A stretch of DNA of 33,442 nt from Chloroflexota bacterium (GTDB lineage: Bacteria; Chloroflexota; Limnocylindria; Limnocylindrales; CSP1-4): the NCBI GenBank assembly GCA_015478725.1, contig JADMIG010000025.1:1-33442 (forward strand). The letters run 5' to 3'. Below, piece after piece: positions 1-8,404 of the stretch. The stretch's first letter is position 1. Each line of letters opens with the position of its first letter. The notes beneath the pieces are model-generated. The model made no database searches. It saw only the letters and a list, made by a program, of their open reading frames with translations, and had not been told where the DNA came from. The position numbers and the translations under genes are program-made.

Positions 1-54
1 ACCGCGACACCGACCCCCACCGCGACACCGACCCCCACCGCGACACCGACCCCC
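1..54 (+). repeat. 18-bp tandem repeat encoding a Thr/Pro/Ala linker
   Basis: Three exact back-to-back copies of the 18-mer ACCGCGACACCGACCCCC fill 1-54, followed by a degenerate partial copy. Each unit encodes TATPTP within the reading frame of the beta-helix gene that runs to 876. The array begins at the window edge, so the true copy number is unknown. The unit is a multiple of three, so changes in copy number would alter only the length of an extended Pro/Thr-rich linker. Such linkers usually separate secreted domains or tether a domain to the wall or membrane; that role is inferred. Confidence 0.9.
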
Positions 55-876
55 ACACCGACGGCGCCACCGAACGCGGACCCGTGGTCCGTTCCGTTCC
101 TCCAGCGCACCCCGTCAGGGCAGATCCACCTGACCAACTGCTCGAACGTCACCATCAGCGGCAAGCAGTTCGTCGGCATCGCCGACGACGCCATCATCAT
201 CGAGAACTGCAACAACGTCACCGTCACGGCCAACGATTTCTCGGGTGATGTGGGCGGTGTCTATGTCGTGAACTCGACGAACGTCACGGTGACCTGGAAC
301 AGGTTCCAGAACATCGGTGACGGCACGATCGGCTCCGGGCACTCCAACTACGTCCAGTTCAACCGCTCGACCGGCGGGTACATCGCCCACAACAAGGGCG
401 TGGGTGGCAACACCGAGGACATGATCTCGCTCTTCCAGTCCGGCGGAGCCTCCGCCTCCAGCCCGCTCATCGTGGAATACAACGCCTTCCAGGGGACGAA
501 CTGGAGCTCCGGCTCTGGCTCCGGAACGATGCCCGGGGACGCAGGCGGCTCCCACATCGTCGTTCGATACAACACGTACCTCAACCCTGGCCAGGTTGGC
601 ATCGGTGTTCCGGGGGGGTCCGACATCCACATCCTCAACAACACCATCTACGGCGCGCAGCGCGCGAAGTCCAACGTCGGGATCTACGTCTGGAATCAGG
701 GTTCCGGGACATGCTCCGGGATCGAGGCCGGCGGGAACCGGGTCTTCTGGATCAAGGCGAGCGGACAGTCGAACCCGGCCTGGAACGCGGGCAACTGCGG
801 GACCGTGAGTGGCTGGGACACGAATATCTGGCAGGACTCGTCCATCGATCCGGCCACGCTCCAGGTCGCCTTGTAG
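1..876 (+). CDS. Secreted right-handed beta-helix protein (5'-partial)
   Basis: The reading frame is open from base 1 and stops with TAG at 874-876, so the N-terminus lies outside the window. About 291 codons are visible. The first ~23 residues are a Thr/Pro/Ala linker. The rest shows repeated short strands rich in Asn, Thr and Val, for example NCSNVTISGKQF, NCNNVTVTANDF and NSTNVTVTWNRF, roughly one coil every 22-24 residues. This is the pattern of right-handed parallel beta-helix (pectate-lyase-like, PbH1) proteins. Members include polysaccharide lyases, epimerases and phage or surface fibres. I see no catalytic motif that fixes the activity. A linker before the helix fits an exported or anchored protein. 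It lies next to a polysaccharide operon on the opposite strand, with a strong hairpin between them. A second beta-helix protein is encoded at 4056-5588. Confidence 0.85.
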   Translation, partial: TATPTPTATPTPTATPTPTPTAPPNADPWSVPFLQRTPSGQIHLTNCSNVTISGKQFVGIADDAIIIENCNNVTVTANDFSGDVGGVYVVNSTNVTVTWNRFQNIGDGTIGSGHSNYVQFNRSTGGYIAHNKGVGGNTEDMISLFQSGGASASSPLIVEYNAFQGTNWSSGSGSGTMPGDAGGSHIVVRYNTYLNPGQVGIGVPGGSDIHILNNTIYGAQRAKSNVGIYVWNQGSGTCSGIEAGGNRVFWIKASGQSNPAWNAGNCGTVSGWDTNIWQDSSIDPATLQVAL

Positions 877-903
877 GCGGGAACACGACAGCTACCGGAC
901 CAC

Positions 904-952
904 GGAGATCGCGCCGCTACTGGGCTTCAGCCTCGGTAGCGGCGCGATCTCC
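904..952. terminator. Strong hairpin shared by convergent genes
   Basis: A perfect 17-bp inverted repeat (904-920 and 936-952, arm GGAGATCGCGCCGCTAC) encloses a 15-base loop. It follows the stop of the plus-strand beta-helix gene (876) by 27 bases. There is no long T-tract on either side, only a short CTTG after the plus-strand arm. Because it is symmetrical it could stop transcription from both directions. The minus-strand glycosyltransferase gene ends at 927 inside the loop, so its last residues are encoded by one arm. Confidence 0.75.
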
Positions 953-1880
953 TTGTGAATACCTCCCGGATGGCGTGACGCAGGCGCTGCGGGAAGAGCC
1001 AGACCTGGGCGAAGGTGACGAGCTCGAGGAGGTGCGGCCTGCCGTACCGGAACGCCTCGCGGGCGATCAGCCGGAACGCGCTCCGATCGCCGCTTGCCGC
1101 CGCCATGGAGCTCACGAGGCCCATCTGAACCGCCGCGTACGCGCGGGGGGTGAACAACTCACGATTGGACCTGGTCCACTCGAATGTCGGACGCCAGCCG
1201 GGTCTCAGGCTGATCCGTGGGCGATCGACATCCTCGTACCAGATCGAGAGCGGCTCAGCCGCGCACGTGACCGATGTGCCCGCTACTCGCGTGGCGCGCA
1301 GGACCCAGTCCATGTCGTCGAAGCGGAAACCCGCCCTGAACGGAACGGACCGGAAGAGTTCGGTGGGGGCGAGCAGCGTCGAGGACTGGAGATACCCCTC
1401 GCCGTGGAAGGCATGATGCCGCACCGTGAGGTACTCGCTCATCGGCTCGTCCGGTCGAGGCAGTCGTCGCGGCAGGACGAGATCGGCTCCCGGGGTCCTT
1501 GCGATGAGGCGACTCCCCACGATCGGCAGGCGCGCCGGCGAGGTCGTGGCCAGGTCGAGCTGGATCCGGAGCTTGTCGGGCAGCCACTCGTCATCGTCAT
1601 CGAGGAGGGCGATCCAGGGGGCGGTCGCCTCGATGAACCCGCGGTTGCGGGCACCCGCCGGGCCGACGTTCTGTGAAAGCTCGACGACGCGCAGGCGTGG
1701 GTCGCCGACCGTCTGCAGGGCGTTCACGATCGCAGGGTTCGCTCCGTCGATGACGACGATCACCTCGAGCCTCGTCTCGGACTGGGCCAGCGCGCTGGCG
1801 ACGGCTCGGAGGATGAGTACGGGTCGGTCGTACGTCGCGATCACGACGGAGACGAGTGGCTCCGGCCTGCGATCGATCAC
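927..1880 (-). CDS. Family 2 glycosyltransferase
   Basis: A 317-residue protein that starts with a GT-A fold: VSVVIATYDRP near residue 10, LEVIVVIDGAN, then GPAGARNRGF and the acidic LLDDDDEWLPDK motif that holds the nucleotide-sugar/metal DXD site. This is typical of GT2 enzymes that transfer a sugar from an NDP-sugar to a growing lipid-linked glycan at the inner membrane face. I chose the GTG at 1880 because the conserved strand begins about ten residues later and because GTG overlaps the TGA of the upstream gene (GTGA). A longer frame to 2405 only reads a shadow of the neighbouring gene. It is the last gene of a four-gene minus-strand operon. Its final residues (RRSRRYRG) lie in the terminator hairpin. 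The sugar and linkage are unknown. Confidence 0.9.
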   Translation of the reverse strand: MIDRRPEPLVSVVIATYDRPVLILRAVASALAQSETRLEVIVVIDGANPAIVNALQTVGDPRLRVVELSQNVGPAGARNRGFIEATAPWIALLDDDDEWLPDKLRIQLDLATTSPARLPIVGSRLIARTPGADLVLPRRLPRPDEPMSEYLTVRHHAFHGEGYLQSSTLLAPTELFRSVPFRAGFRFDDMDWVLRATRVAGTSVTCAAEPLSIWYEDVDRPRISLRPGWRPTFEWTRSNRELFTPRAYAAVQMGLVSSMAAASGDRSAFRLIAREAFRYGRPHLLELVTFAQVWLFPQRLRHAIREVFTRRSRRYRG

Positions 1881-3004
1881 GCTGGCTTCCTCGTGCGACC
1901 GTCCTGGCTCGCCAGACGCTCCGTGTGCGCGACGAACGCGGGGATGATGTTCGCCCAGTCGAGACGTTGACTGACGAGCCGGCGGCCGTTGGGCCCAATA
2001 TCCCGAGGATCCTGCCCGAGGCGCTGGAGGGCGTTGGCGAGGTCGTGCGGATCCGGCCTGGTGAGGATCGCCGCGTCGTACGCGGCCAGATCGCCGGCGA
2101 GGTGCACGGACGAGGAGACGACGCATGGTACGCCGAGCGCCAGGTTCTCGACGAGGGCGATCCCGTATGACTCCCACCGAGAAGGGTGGACATAGCCATC
2201 CGCGTGCCGGAGGAACTCGGTCTTCGCGGGTCCGGAGATGACGCCGCCGAGATCCACCCAGTCCCCGATCCCGCGATCGGCGATCCGGCGCCGGAGCGCC
2301 TCGAGTCCGCCCCGGAAGTCGTAGCCGTGGAGCCGCAACCTCGGCCGGCGCTCTGGCGGCAGCAGGACCAGCGCGTCGATGAGGATGTCGAGGCCCTTGT
2401 GCCACGGATCATATCGGCCGACCCAGGACAGGTACCCTCCACCCCCGGCCCAGTGCGTGTCGGGCAGGTCGAAACCGGTCGGGAGGACGATGAACGAGGC
2501 GCGGGGCGCGAGGCGGCGGATCCCCGGCAGCTCGGAGTCGAAGAATGCGTGGACGGCTGCCGCCCGTTCAAGGAGGCGACGTTCGAAGTACTCCCGGAGG
2601 CGCACCGGCGGGCGCAGATAGGACCGCCAGGCCGGTTCGTACACCCCGTGCGGCATGACGACATACGGGACGCCGGCACGTCGAGCTGCCCGCGCGGCCA
2701 CATGGTTGGATGGCACCCAACCCTCATGGAGGATGAGGATGTCGCCACGCCGGAGCCACCGTTCGAGGGCCACCGGATGCCTCGTCAGACGTCCGAGGCC
2801 ACGGTGTGGGACGACGCTCTCCGCGAGTCCCGGCGTGGGATTGTCATCGTCGGGGCTGAACCGGCGGTCAGGCTCGAGCGACGATCCCCCATGGAGGACC
2901 GCGACGTCGATGCCCGCGCGAGCTTGGGCCCGAGCCCAGGACCAGAGGGCGAGCGTCACCCCCGAGTCCTCCCGTGCCGTGGGGTAGTAGTGGACGATAC
3001 GCAT
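1877..3004 (-). CDS. Family 4 glycosyltransferase
   Basis: A 375-residue GT-B glycosyltransferase. The N-terminal acceptor domain begins MRIVHYYPTA and carries HEGWVPSNHVAARAARRAG and MPHGVYEP. The C-terminal donor domain shows LSWVGRYDPWHKGLDIL, then HPSRWESYGIALVENLALG, the E-x7-E region that binds the nucleotide-sugar in GT4 enzymes. The ATG at 3004 lies two bases after the stop of the upstream gene and matches the usual GT-B start; the frame extends to 3247 only by reading the neighbour out of frame. It overlaps the downstream GT2 by four bases. It resembles the GT4 at 15731-16807 at many motifs, so the two are probably paralogues. Donor and acceptor are unknown. Confidence 0.92.
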   Translation of the reverse strand: MRIVHYYPTAREDSGVTLALWSWARAQARAGIDVAVLHGGSSLEPDRRFSPDDDNPTPGLAESVVPHRGLGRLTRHPVALERWLRRGDILILHEGWVPSNHVAARAARRAGVPYVVMPHGVYEPAWRSYLRPPVRLREYFERRLLERAAAVHAFFDSELPGIRRLAPRASFIVLPTGFDLPDTHWAGGGGYLSWVGRYDPWHKGLDILIDALVLLPPERRPRLRLHGYDFRGGLEALRRRIADRGIGDWVDLGGVISGPAKTEFLRHADGYVHPSRWESYGIALVENLALGVPCVVSSSVHLAGDLAAYDAAILTRPDPHDLANALQRLGQDPRDIGPNGRRLVSQRLDWANIIPAFVAHTERLASQDGRTRKPA

Positions 3005-3006
3005 GG

Positions 3007-4059
3007 TCAGGCCGCTCCGAGATCGCGGCGATAGGTCGCGTCGAGCTCTGGCCACGGCGCATGCGGCGCGATGAGGTCGCGGATGCGCGCGCTGGCGCGG
3101 TCCGCCAACGCCGCGGCATGGTCGCGATCCGTGAGTTCGATGATCCGGGCAGCCGCCGCCTCGACATCGTCGGCGAAGGCGCCCGAGTCGCCGAGCAGCC
3201 AGCGCAGGCTCGGGAGTGCTGAGCAGAGGACGGGGCGGCCTACCCACATCGCCTCCTCAACCGCGAAGGACACGCCCTCGAACCAGCTGAACAGGACCAC
3301 GCTCCGCGCACGATCGAGCGCGGTCTGAACATCGTCGATGTGCCCCACCAGTTCGATCGGGGCCCGAAGCTCGCCGATCAGCCGCTCGATCTCGTCGCGC
3401 CTCGGTCCGCCGCCGGCCATGATCCCCCGCACGGGGACCGTGTCCGCAGCGCGGCTGATGGCCCTCACGAAGAGGTCCGGGCGCTTCTGGTCGACGAGAT
3501 TGCCGAACCAGAGGAACGTGGCGGGACCGTCCTGCCTGTCCATTTCCCGTCGGGAAAGCGTCTGCAGTCGCGGGCTCGCGTGGGCGAGGAACGTCCAGCC
3601 CGGGTGGGGCTCCACGCCTGCCGTGTATGCCCGGCGGGCGAGGAGCGGAACAAGCCGCAATCCTGCCCACCTCAGACGTGCGTATCCGCGCGGATCGCTC
3701 GGCATTGCGCCAGTCCCGTGAAGGGTCACGTATGGTCGGTGTCGAGTCGCTGCACGTGCCACGAGGAACGGGCGCATCCCGTGGCAGTGGATGACGTCCG
3801 GCCGGACGTCGTGAACGATCGCGCGCAGGTCCGCGACCGCTCGGGCCATCCCGCGCGCATCGCGGGCACTCCGCGGAATCGGCGTCGAGTGGTGCTCGAA
3901 GTCCAGGCCGGGCATCCACGGAATATCCCCGGGAGCGGCCAGCACCACCCGCCAACCCCGACGCGTGAACCAGCCGGACTGCTCTCGAGCCGCCGCTCCG
4001 AGACCGCCCCCCAGCGTGCCCGCCACAACGAGGAGTGACAAGCCGCCCGCTCGACTCAC
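3007..4059 (-). CDS. Family 4 glycosyltransferase
   Basis: A 350-residue GT-B enzyme. The N-terminus LLVVAGTLGGGLGAAAREQ is the glycine-rich loop of GT4 enzymes. It is followed by RPDVIHCHGMRPFLVAR and YVTLHGTGA. The donor domain has FLWFGNLVDQKRPDLFVRA, MAGGGPRRDEIE and FSWFEGVSFAVEEAMWVGRPVL, the nucleotide-sugar site. I chose the GTG at 4059, which overlaps the TGA of the upstream beta-helix gene in GTGA; a longer frame runs into that gene. It likely transfers a hexose-type residue during repeat-unit assembly at the cytoplasmic membrane face. Its sequence differs from the neighbouring GT4, so it probably adds another sugar or makes another linkage. Confidence 0.9.
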   Translation of the reverse strand: MSRAGGLSLLVVAGTLGGGLGAAAREQSGWFTRRGWRVVLAAPGDIPWMPGLDFEHHSTPIPRSARDARGMARAVADLRAIVHDVRPDVIHCHGMRPFLVARAATRHRPYVTLHGTGAMPSDPRGYARLRWAGLRLVPLLARRAYTAGVEPHPGWTFLAHASPRLQTLSRREMDRQDGPATFLWFGNLVDQKRPDLFVRAISRAADTVPVRGIMAGGGPRRDEIERLIGELRAPIELVGHIDDVQTALDRARSVVLFSWFEGVSFAVEEAMWVGRPVLCSALPSLRWLLGDSGAFADDVEAAAARIIELTDRDHAAALADRASARIRDLIAPHAPWPELDATYRRDLGAA

Positions 4060-5588
4060 GGAGCGGGTGGCACGCCGGCCGCAGCCAGGATCGTGTCCTT
4101 CTGCGCGTCGGTCAGGTAGCTTCCCCCCTGCTCGGCAGGCGTGCGCTCGAAATCCGCGAGGGAGCTGAAGTTCCCGTCCCAGCTGAACCGCCAGTTCCCG
4201 GCCTCCGGGTAGGCGAACCAGAAGCGGTTGTTCGAGCCGCGGTTGTTCTGGCCAGCGCTGAACAGTGACCCGGAGAAGTCCTCGCCCCAGAATTCGCCGT
4301 AGGTGTTCGGCACCGAGACGGCGGTGACGTTGTCGTGGACATTGATGCCGGCGAGCGGCTTGACGTTCGGCCAGTCCTGGCGGTTCTGGCTGATGATCGC
4401 GATGCCCGTGCGGGCGTTCCAGGCGAGCGTGTTGTTCGAGACCTCTGTCCCGGTCGAGGAGGATACGAGGATCCCGGCGCCCCAGCCCCAGACCGCCTTG
4501 CCGTAGCCGTTGTTCCACGCCACGTTGCCAGTGATGAGTCCGTTGTAACTCACCTCTTCCATGATGCCGGCGTACGTGTTGTCGTGGACACGGTTCGCCC
4601 GGTAGACCGTGCCGCGGCAGTAGATGTCACACCAGAGGCCGGGGCCCACGTTGTGATCGACCTCGTTGCCCTGAAGGAGCAGGCCGGTCTGGACGGTCGC
4701 CTTGAGGCCACCCGCCTCCCACTCGGGGTCGAAGCCGGCGATGTTGTTATCGTGGATCCGGTTGCCACGAACGATGTTCCTCCGTCCGTCCTGCGGCGTG
4801 CCGCTGCCTCCCAGGTGGACCCCGAGCTGGCCACCGAAGCCGATGTCGTTGTTGCTGATGACGTTGTCGTTGCCGTGGTCGAGGGCCACGTCCGCGCCGT
4901 GAGCGTAGGCGAACACGTTGCCGGTCACCACGTCGCGGCCGGCGCCGTCGAGATTCCTGATGGCGCCGGTCTGCGGGGCATTGGCCGCATAGCGCATCGA
5001 GAATCCGGTCACCGTCACGTCCGGCGCGGCGATCACCACCCACGCGTCACGAACGGTGACCTCGACGAGATGGCCGGTGGGATCGCTTCCCAGGATGACC
5101 CGACGCTGTTGATCCACCGCGAACTGACCAGGTGCGGGGTTCCCCTGCGCGCGGACGAGTGGCAACCCGTCGAGGTAGACCTGCTCGGGATCCTGGCACG
5201 CCCGGCCGGACCGGCACTGCCCCCCGCCCAGGAACGTCGGGATCGCCCGGGCGCTCCGCCAATCGCCACCGGACGGCGCCCAGGCCGTCCACACGTCGCT
5301 CCCCCGGATCTCCGAGCCGGCTGAACCGCGCAGCGTGAGTGGCTTGCCGATGACGACCGTCTCACGGGCGAGACATGCGGGAACGACGACCTCCGTTCCG
5401 GGTGCGGCGGCATCGACGAGGCTCTGGATCCTCACCGTGCACGCGGAGACCGGCGGTTCCAGAGACGCCACCGCGACGGCAGTGGGAGCAGCGGCGGGAT
5501 CCGGTGGCCGCGCGGACGACGCCCCGAGCAGAAGGCCGCCGATGATCACGACGGCTCCGATGCCCGCGATCACGGTGTGTCGCATCAT
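4056..5588 (-). CDS. Exported right-handed beta-helix protein
   Basis: A 510-residue protein. The first ~25 residues (MMRHTVIAGIGAVVIIGGLL) form a signal peptide or membrane anchor, followed by a Pro/Ala-rich stretch. From about residue 55 it has the start of a parallel beta-helix (SLVDAAAPGTEVVVPACLA), then many Asn-rich coils such as DVVTGNVFAYAHG, NVISNNDIGFGG, NIVRGNRIHDNN and GLITGNVAWNN. This is the PbH1 pattern of polysaccharide lyases, C5-epimerases and related surface enzymes. Six or more cysteines, some in pairs, could form disulfides outside the cell. ATG at 5588 or the adjacent ATG at 5585 starts the signal peptide; the frame further upstream reads the divergent gene. As first gene of a glycosyltransferase operon it may trim, epimerise or bind the exported glycan. 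No catalytic residue could be assigned. Confidence 0.88.
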   Translation of the reverse strand: MMRHTVIAGIGAVVIIGGLLLGASSARPPDPAAAPTAVAVASLEPPVSACTVRIQSLVDAAAPGTEVVVPACLARETVVIGKPLTLRGSAGSEIRGSDVWTAWAPSGGDWRSARAIPTFLGGGQCRSGRACQDPEQVYLDGLPLVRAQGNPAPGQFAVDQQRRVILGSDPTGHLVEVTVRDAWVVIAAPDVTVTGFSMRYAANAPQTGAIRNLDGAGRDVVTGNVFAYAHGADVALDHGNDNVISNNDIGFGGQLGVHLGGSGTPQDGRRNIVRGNRIHDNNIAGFDPEWEAGGLKATVQTGLLLQGNEVDHNVGPGLWCDIYCRGTVYRANRVHDNTYAGIMEEVSYNGLITGNVAWNNGYGKAVWGWGAGILVSSSTGTEVSNNTLAWNARTGIAIISQNRQDWPNVKPLAGINVHDNVTAVSVPNTYGEFWGEDFSGSLFSAGQNNRGSNNRFWFAYPEAGNWRFSWDGNFSSLADFERTPAEQGGSYLTDAQKDTILAAAGVPPAP

Positions 5589-5648
5589 CTGCCCATTGTG
5601 CCATCCTTCCCGGGGCCCACCCGGTAATGGGTCTCCGCCCGGCCCGCG

Positions 5649-5654
5649 TAGGAT
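5649..5654 (+). promoter_or_regulatory. Possible -10 element for the ligase gene
   Basis: TAGGAT fits the TANNNT form of high-GC -10 elements and sits 15 bases before the GTG at 5670, in the 81-base gap between two divergent operons. I see no matching -35 hexamer, so this is only a weak candidate. Confidence 0.2.
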
Positions 5655-5669
5655 GGACCGGCACCCCGG

Positions 5670-7232
5670 GTGGACCGGCGATCCGGACGAGAGGACCTGA
5701 CGACGATCCCTTCCAGATCCATCGCGATTGCCGCCTCGCATCGCCTCGCCCTGGCGACGAACGCGGCGCGCCTGACCAGGCTGGCGGCGCTCGCGATCGC
5801 CGCCGCATCGGGCGTGCTCGTGGCGGTCTGGCCTACGTCGGCGGCCGTCATCGCGGCGCTGGTCGTCGGCCTTGGGCTCGTCGCCATGGGACGCCGTGTC
5901 GTGGGCCTGTTCCACGGCGGGCTCATCGCCATCCTCGTGGGCTATGCCTTCCTCGGCAAGGGATTCGCGTACCTCGGTGTCCCGCCCCTCTATGTCGGGG
6001 AGATGGTCCTCGCCCTCGGGCTCGTCTCGATCCTCGTGTCATTCGGTCGGGCGCGGTTCGGAGTCCTCCACGGTCTCCTCGCGCTGTTCATGATCTGGGG
6101 GGCCATTCGGACGATCCCGTATATCGGCCTGTACGGGATCGACGCCCTCCGCGACGCCGTGACATGGGCCTATGGGCTGTTCGCGATCGCCGTATCCGTC
6201 ACGGTCCGTCAAGAGCACTTCCACCGGCTGAGGGCCGGGTACCAACGGATGATCCCCGTGTTCCTCGTCTGGGTCCCTCTGGCAGCGGGACTGACGCTCC
6301 TGCTCGGGGATGCCCTGCCAAAGGCGCCCGGTTCGAACGTCGCCCTCGTCGTGTTCAAGGCCGGCGACACGGCCGTCCACCTCACCGCCATCGGGGCGTT
6401 CATCCTCCTCGGGCTCTATGAACGGGCCGGAAGCGCGGCCGGGATCCGTGACCTTGCCCTGTGGAGTGCCTGGTTCGTGGAATGCGCTCTGACGGCCGCC
6501 CTGAATCGAGCTGCCATGGTCACCCTCGCGGCGACGTCCGCCGTCCTCCTGTTCGTGCGAGCATCCAGCCGCTGGGTGGCACTCGTCTTCGTCGGCGTCA
6601 CGTTGCTGGCGCTCACCGTCCTCGTCGACCCGCAGGTCGATGTCGGCGGGACCCGGGCCATCTCGGTCGGCCAGCTCGTCGACAACCTGACGAGTGTCTT
6701 CAGCAACCAGTCGAGCGCCGCGAACCAGGCCACGAAGGAGTGGCGCGTCCAGTGGTGGGACAAGATCGTGAGCTACACGGTCAACGGACCGTACTTCTGG
6801 ACCGGGAAAGGGTTCGGGATCAATCTGGCTAACGCGGACGGCTTCCAGGTGACGGCCGACGGGTCCCTCAGAGCTCCGCATAGCACGCACCTGGAGATCC
6901 TCGCCCGGGCCGGCGTGCCGGGCCTGGCGCTGTGGCTCGCGTTCCAGATCGCGTTCGGGATCAGCCTCCTGCGGGCGGCCTTCAGGGCCATCCGGGCCGC
7001 GCCACTATGGGTGCCCATCCTCGGCTGGATCTTCGTGTACTGGGCGGCCGCCCTCATCGATGGCTCGTTCGACGTGTATCTCGGCAGCCCGCAGGGTGGC
7101 ATCTGGTTCTGGAGCGTGATCGGCCTCGGCCTGGCCGCCGTCCGCCTATCGCGCGCGCCGGAGCGCCCGGAGGCAGCGTCGCCCATCCGACTCGGACGCG
7201 CCGCCCGGCGGTCGACCCACCCGGCCTCCTGA
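5670..7232 (+). CDS. O-antigen ligase/polymerase-like membrane protein
   Basis: A 520-residue integral membrane protein with about 11-13 hydrophobic segments, the first near residue 38 (RLAALAIAAASGVLVAVW). A large hydrophilic loop around residues 325-415 ends in RAPHSTHLEILARAGVPGL. The H-S-x-x-L-E-x-x-x-x-x-G-x-x-G-L signature in the last periplasmic loop is the hallmark of the Wzy_C/O-antigen ligase superfamily. These enzymes polymerise repeat units or ligate glycans on the outer side of the membrane using lipid-linked donors. The GTG at 5670 is the earliest start free of the divergent gene. Its stop overlaps the next ATG in TGATG, so the pair is translationally coupled. Polymerase and ligase cannot be told apart here. 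With a Wzx-type flippase in the same locus, a Wzy polymerase role is the more natural reading. Confidence 0.85.
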   Translation: MDRRSGREDLTTIPSRSIAIAASHRLALATNAARLTRLAALAIAAASGVLVAVWPTSAAVIAALVVGLGLVAMGRRVVGLFHGGLIAILVGYAFLGKGFAYLGVPPLYVGEMVLALGLVSILVSFGRARFGVLHGLLALFMIWGAIRTIPYIGLYGIDALRDAVTWAYGLFAIAVSVTVRQEHFHRLRAGYQRMIPVFLVWVPLAAGLTLLLGDALPKAPGSNVALVVFKAGDTAVHLTAIGAFILLGLYERAGSAAGIRDLALWSAWFVECALTAALNRAAMVTLAATSAVLLFVRASSRWVALVFVGVTLLALTVLVDPQVDVGGTRAISVGQLVDNLTSVFSNQSSAANQATKEWRVQWWDKIVSYTVNGPYFWTGKGFGINLANADGFQVTADGSLRAPHSTHLEILARAGVPGLALWLAFQIAFGISLLRAAFRAIRAAPLWVPILGWIFVYWAAALIDGSFDVYLGSPQGGIWFWSVIGLGLAAVRLSRAPERPEAASPIRLGRAARRSTHPAS

Positions 7233-8404
7233 TGCGGATCCTCATCGCCCACAGCTTCTATCGACTGGCAGGCGGTGAGGATGGCTATGTCCGCCAGCAG
7301 GTCGACCTCCTGAGCCGGCATCACACGGTCCACCTGCTCGAACGCGCCAACGAGGCGCTCGGGGAGCGCATCGCGACCGCGGCGCGGATGATCTACTCGC
7401 CGGCCGAGCGGCGGAGCGTGTCCCGGGCGATCGGCCGGTTCCGGCCGGACGTCGTCCATCTCCACAACGCATATCCGTCGTTCGGGCCGGCCGTCCATCT
7501 TGTCGCCGAACGGCGCGGGCTGCCCCTCGTCATGACGGTCCACAACTTCCGGATGCGGTGCCCGAACGGCGTGATGTTCACGGAGGGGCAGCCGTGCCGA
7601 CGGTGCGAGGGTGGCAACTATGCGAACGCCGTCGTCCACGAGTGCTTCCCGACGCGCTCCCAGGCTGCCGCCTATGCGAGCGCCCTGCTGACCCACCGGT
7701 TCGCGCTGAGGCTCGAGGAGAAGGTCACCCTGTACATCGCACCGAGCCGGTTCATGCGCGACCGCCTCGTCCAGTGGGGGATACCGCCGGACCGGGTGGA
7801 GGTCGTCCGGAACTTCACCGACCTGCGACCCGGCAATGCAGAGCCAGGTTCCTACGGCCTCTACGTGGGGCGGCTGTCCGACGAGAAGGGCCTGGACGAT
7901 CTGTTGCACGCACTCGTCCTCGCTGGTGACCCGCCATTCCACCTCGTCGGGGACGGCCCCGCTGCGCGGAGGCTCGTGGAGCTCGCCGGACGCCTCGAGC
8001 TCGCCAACCTGCGCTTCGCGGGTCGCCTCAACCGCGATGGGGTCGAGCGCGAGATGCGTGGCGCTCGGTACGTGGCCTTCTCCTCGCGCTGGGACGAGAA
8101 CGCCCCGCTCGCGGCGCTCGAGGCGATGGCCGCGGGACGTCCACTCCTCGCGACCCGCACGGGCGGGCTGACCGAGCTCGTCGAGGAGGACAGCGGGATC
8201 ACCGTCGACGTGGGTGACGTGGAGGCGATGGGTCGGGCCATCCGGACGCTCGTGGAAGACGACGCACGGTGTCGATCGTTCGGCGAGCGCGCCATCGCAC
8301 GCGCCGTGGCCGAGCTCGCGCCAGAGCCGCATCGGCATCGCCTCGAGGAGGTCTACGAACGCGCGCAAGTGCTGGCATCGCTGCCACGAGCATCGCGACA
8401 CTAG
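7232..8404 (+). CDS. Family 4 glycosyltransferase
   Basis: A 390-residue GT-B enzyme. It begins MRILIAHSFYRLAGGEDGYV, then FRPDVVHLHNAYPSFGPAVH and LVMTVHNFRMRCPNG. The insert with cysteines (PCRRCEGGNYANAVVHECF) is common in one branch of GT4 enzymes from capsule loci. The donor domain has GLYVGRLSDEKGLDDLL, HLVGDGPAARRL and SSRWDENAPLAALEAMAAGRPLLAT. Its ATG overlaps the TGA of the ligase gene. It ends in TAG at 8402-8404, inside a palindromic CTAG that is also the stop of the facing oxidoreductase gene. Substrate unknown. Confidence 0.92.
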   Translation: MRILIAHSFYRLAGGEDGYVRQQVDLLSRHHTVHLLERANEALGERIATAARMIYSPAERRSVSRAIGRFRPDVVHLHNAYPSFGPAVHLVAERRGLPLVMTVHNFRMRCPNGVMFTEGQPCRRCEGGNYANAVVHECFPTRSQAAAYASALLTHRFALRLEEKVTLYIAPSRFMRDRLVQWGIPPDRVEVVRNFTDLRPGNAEPGSYGLYVGRLSDEKGLDDLLHALVLAGDPPFHLVGDGPAARRLVELAGRLELANLRFAGRLNRDGVEREMRGARYVAFSSRWDENAPLAALEAMAAGRPLLATRTGGLTELVEEDSGITVDVGDVEAMGRAIRTLVEDDARCRSFGERAIARAVAELAPEPHRHRLEEVYERAQVLASLPRASRH

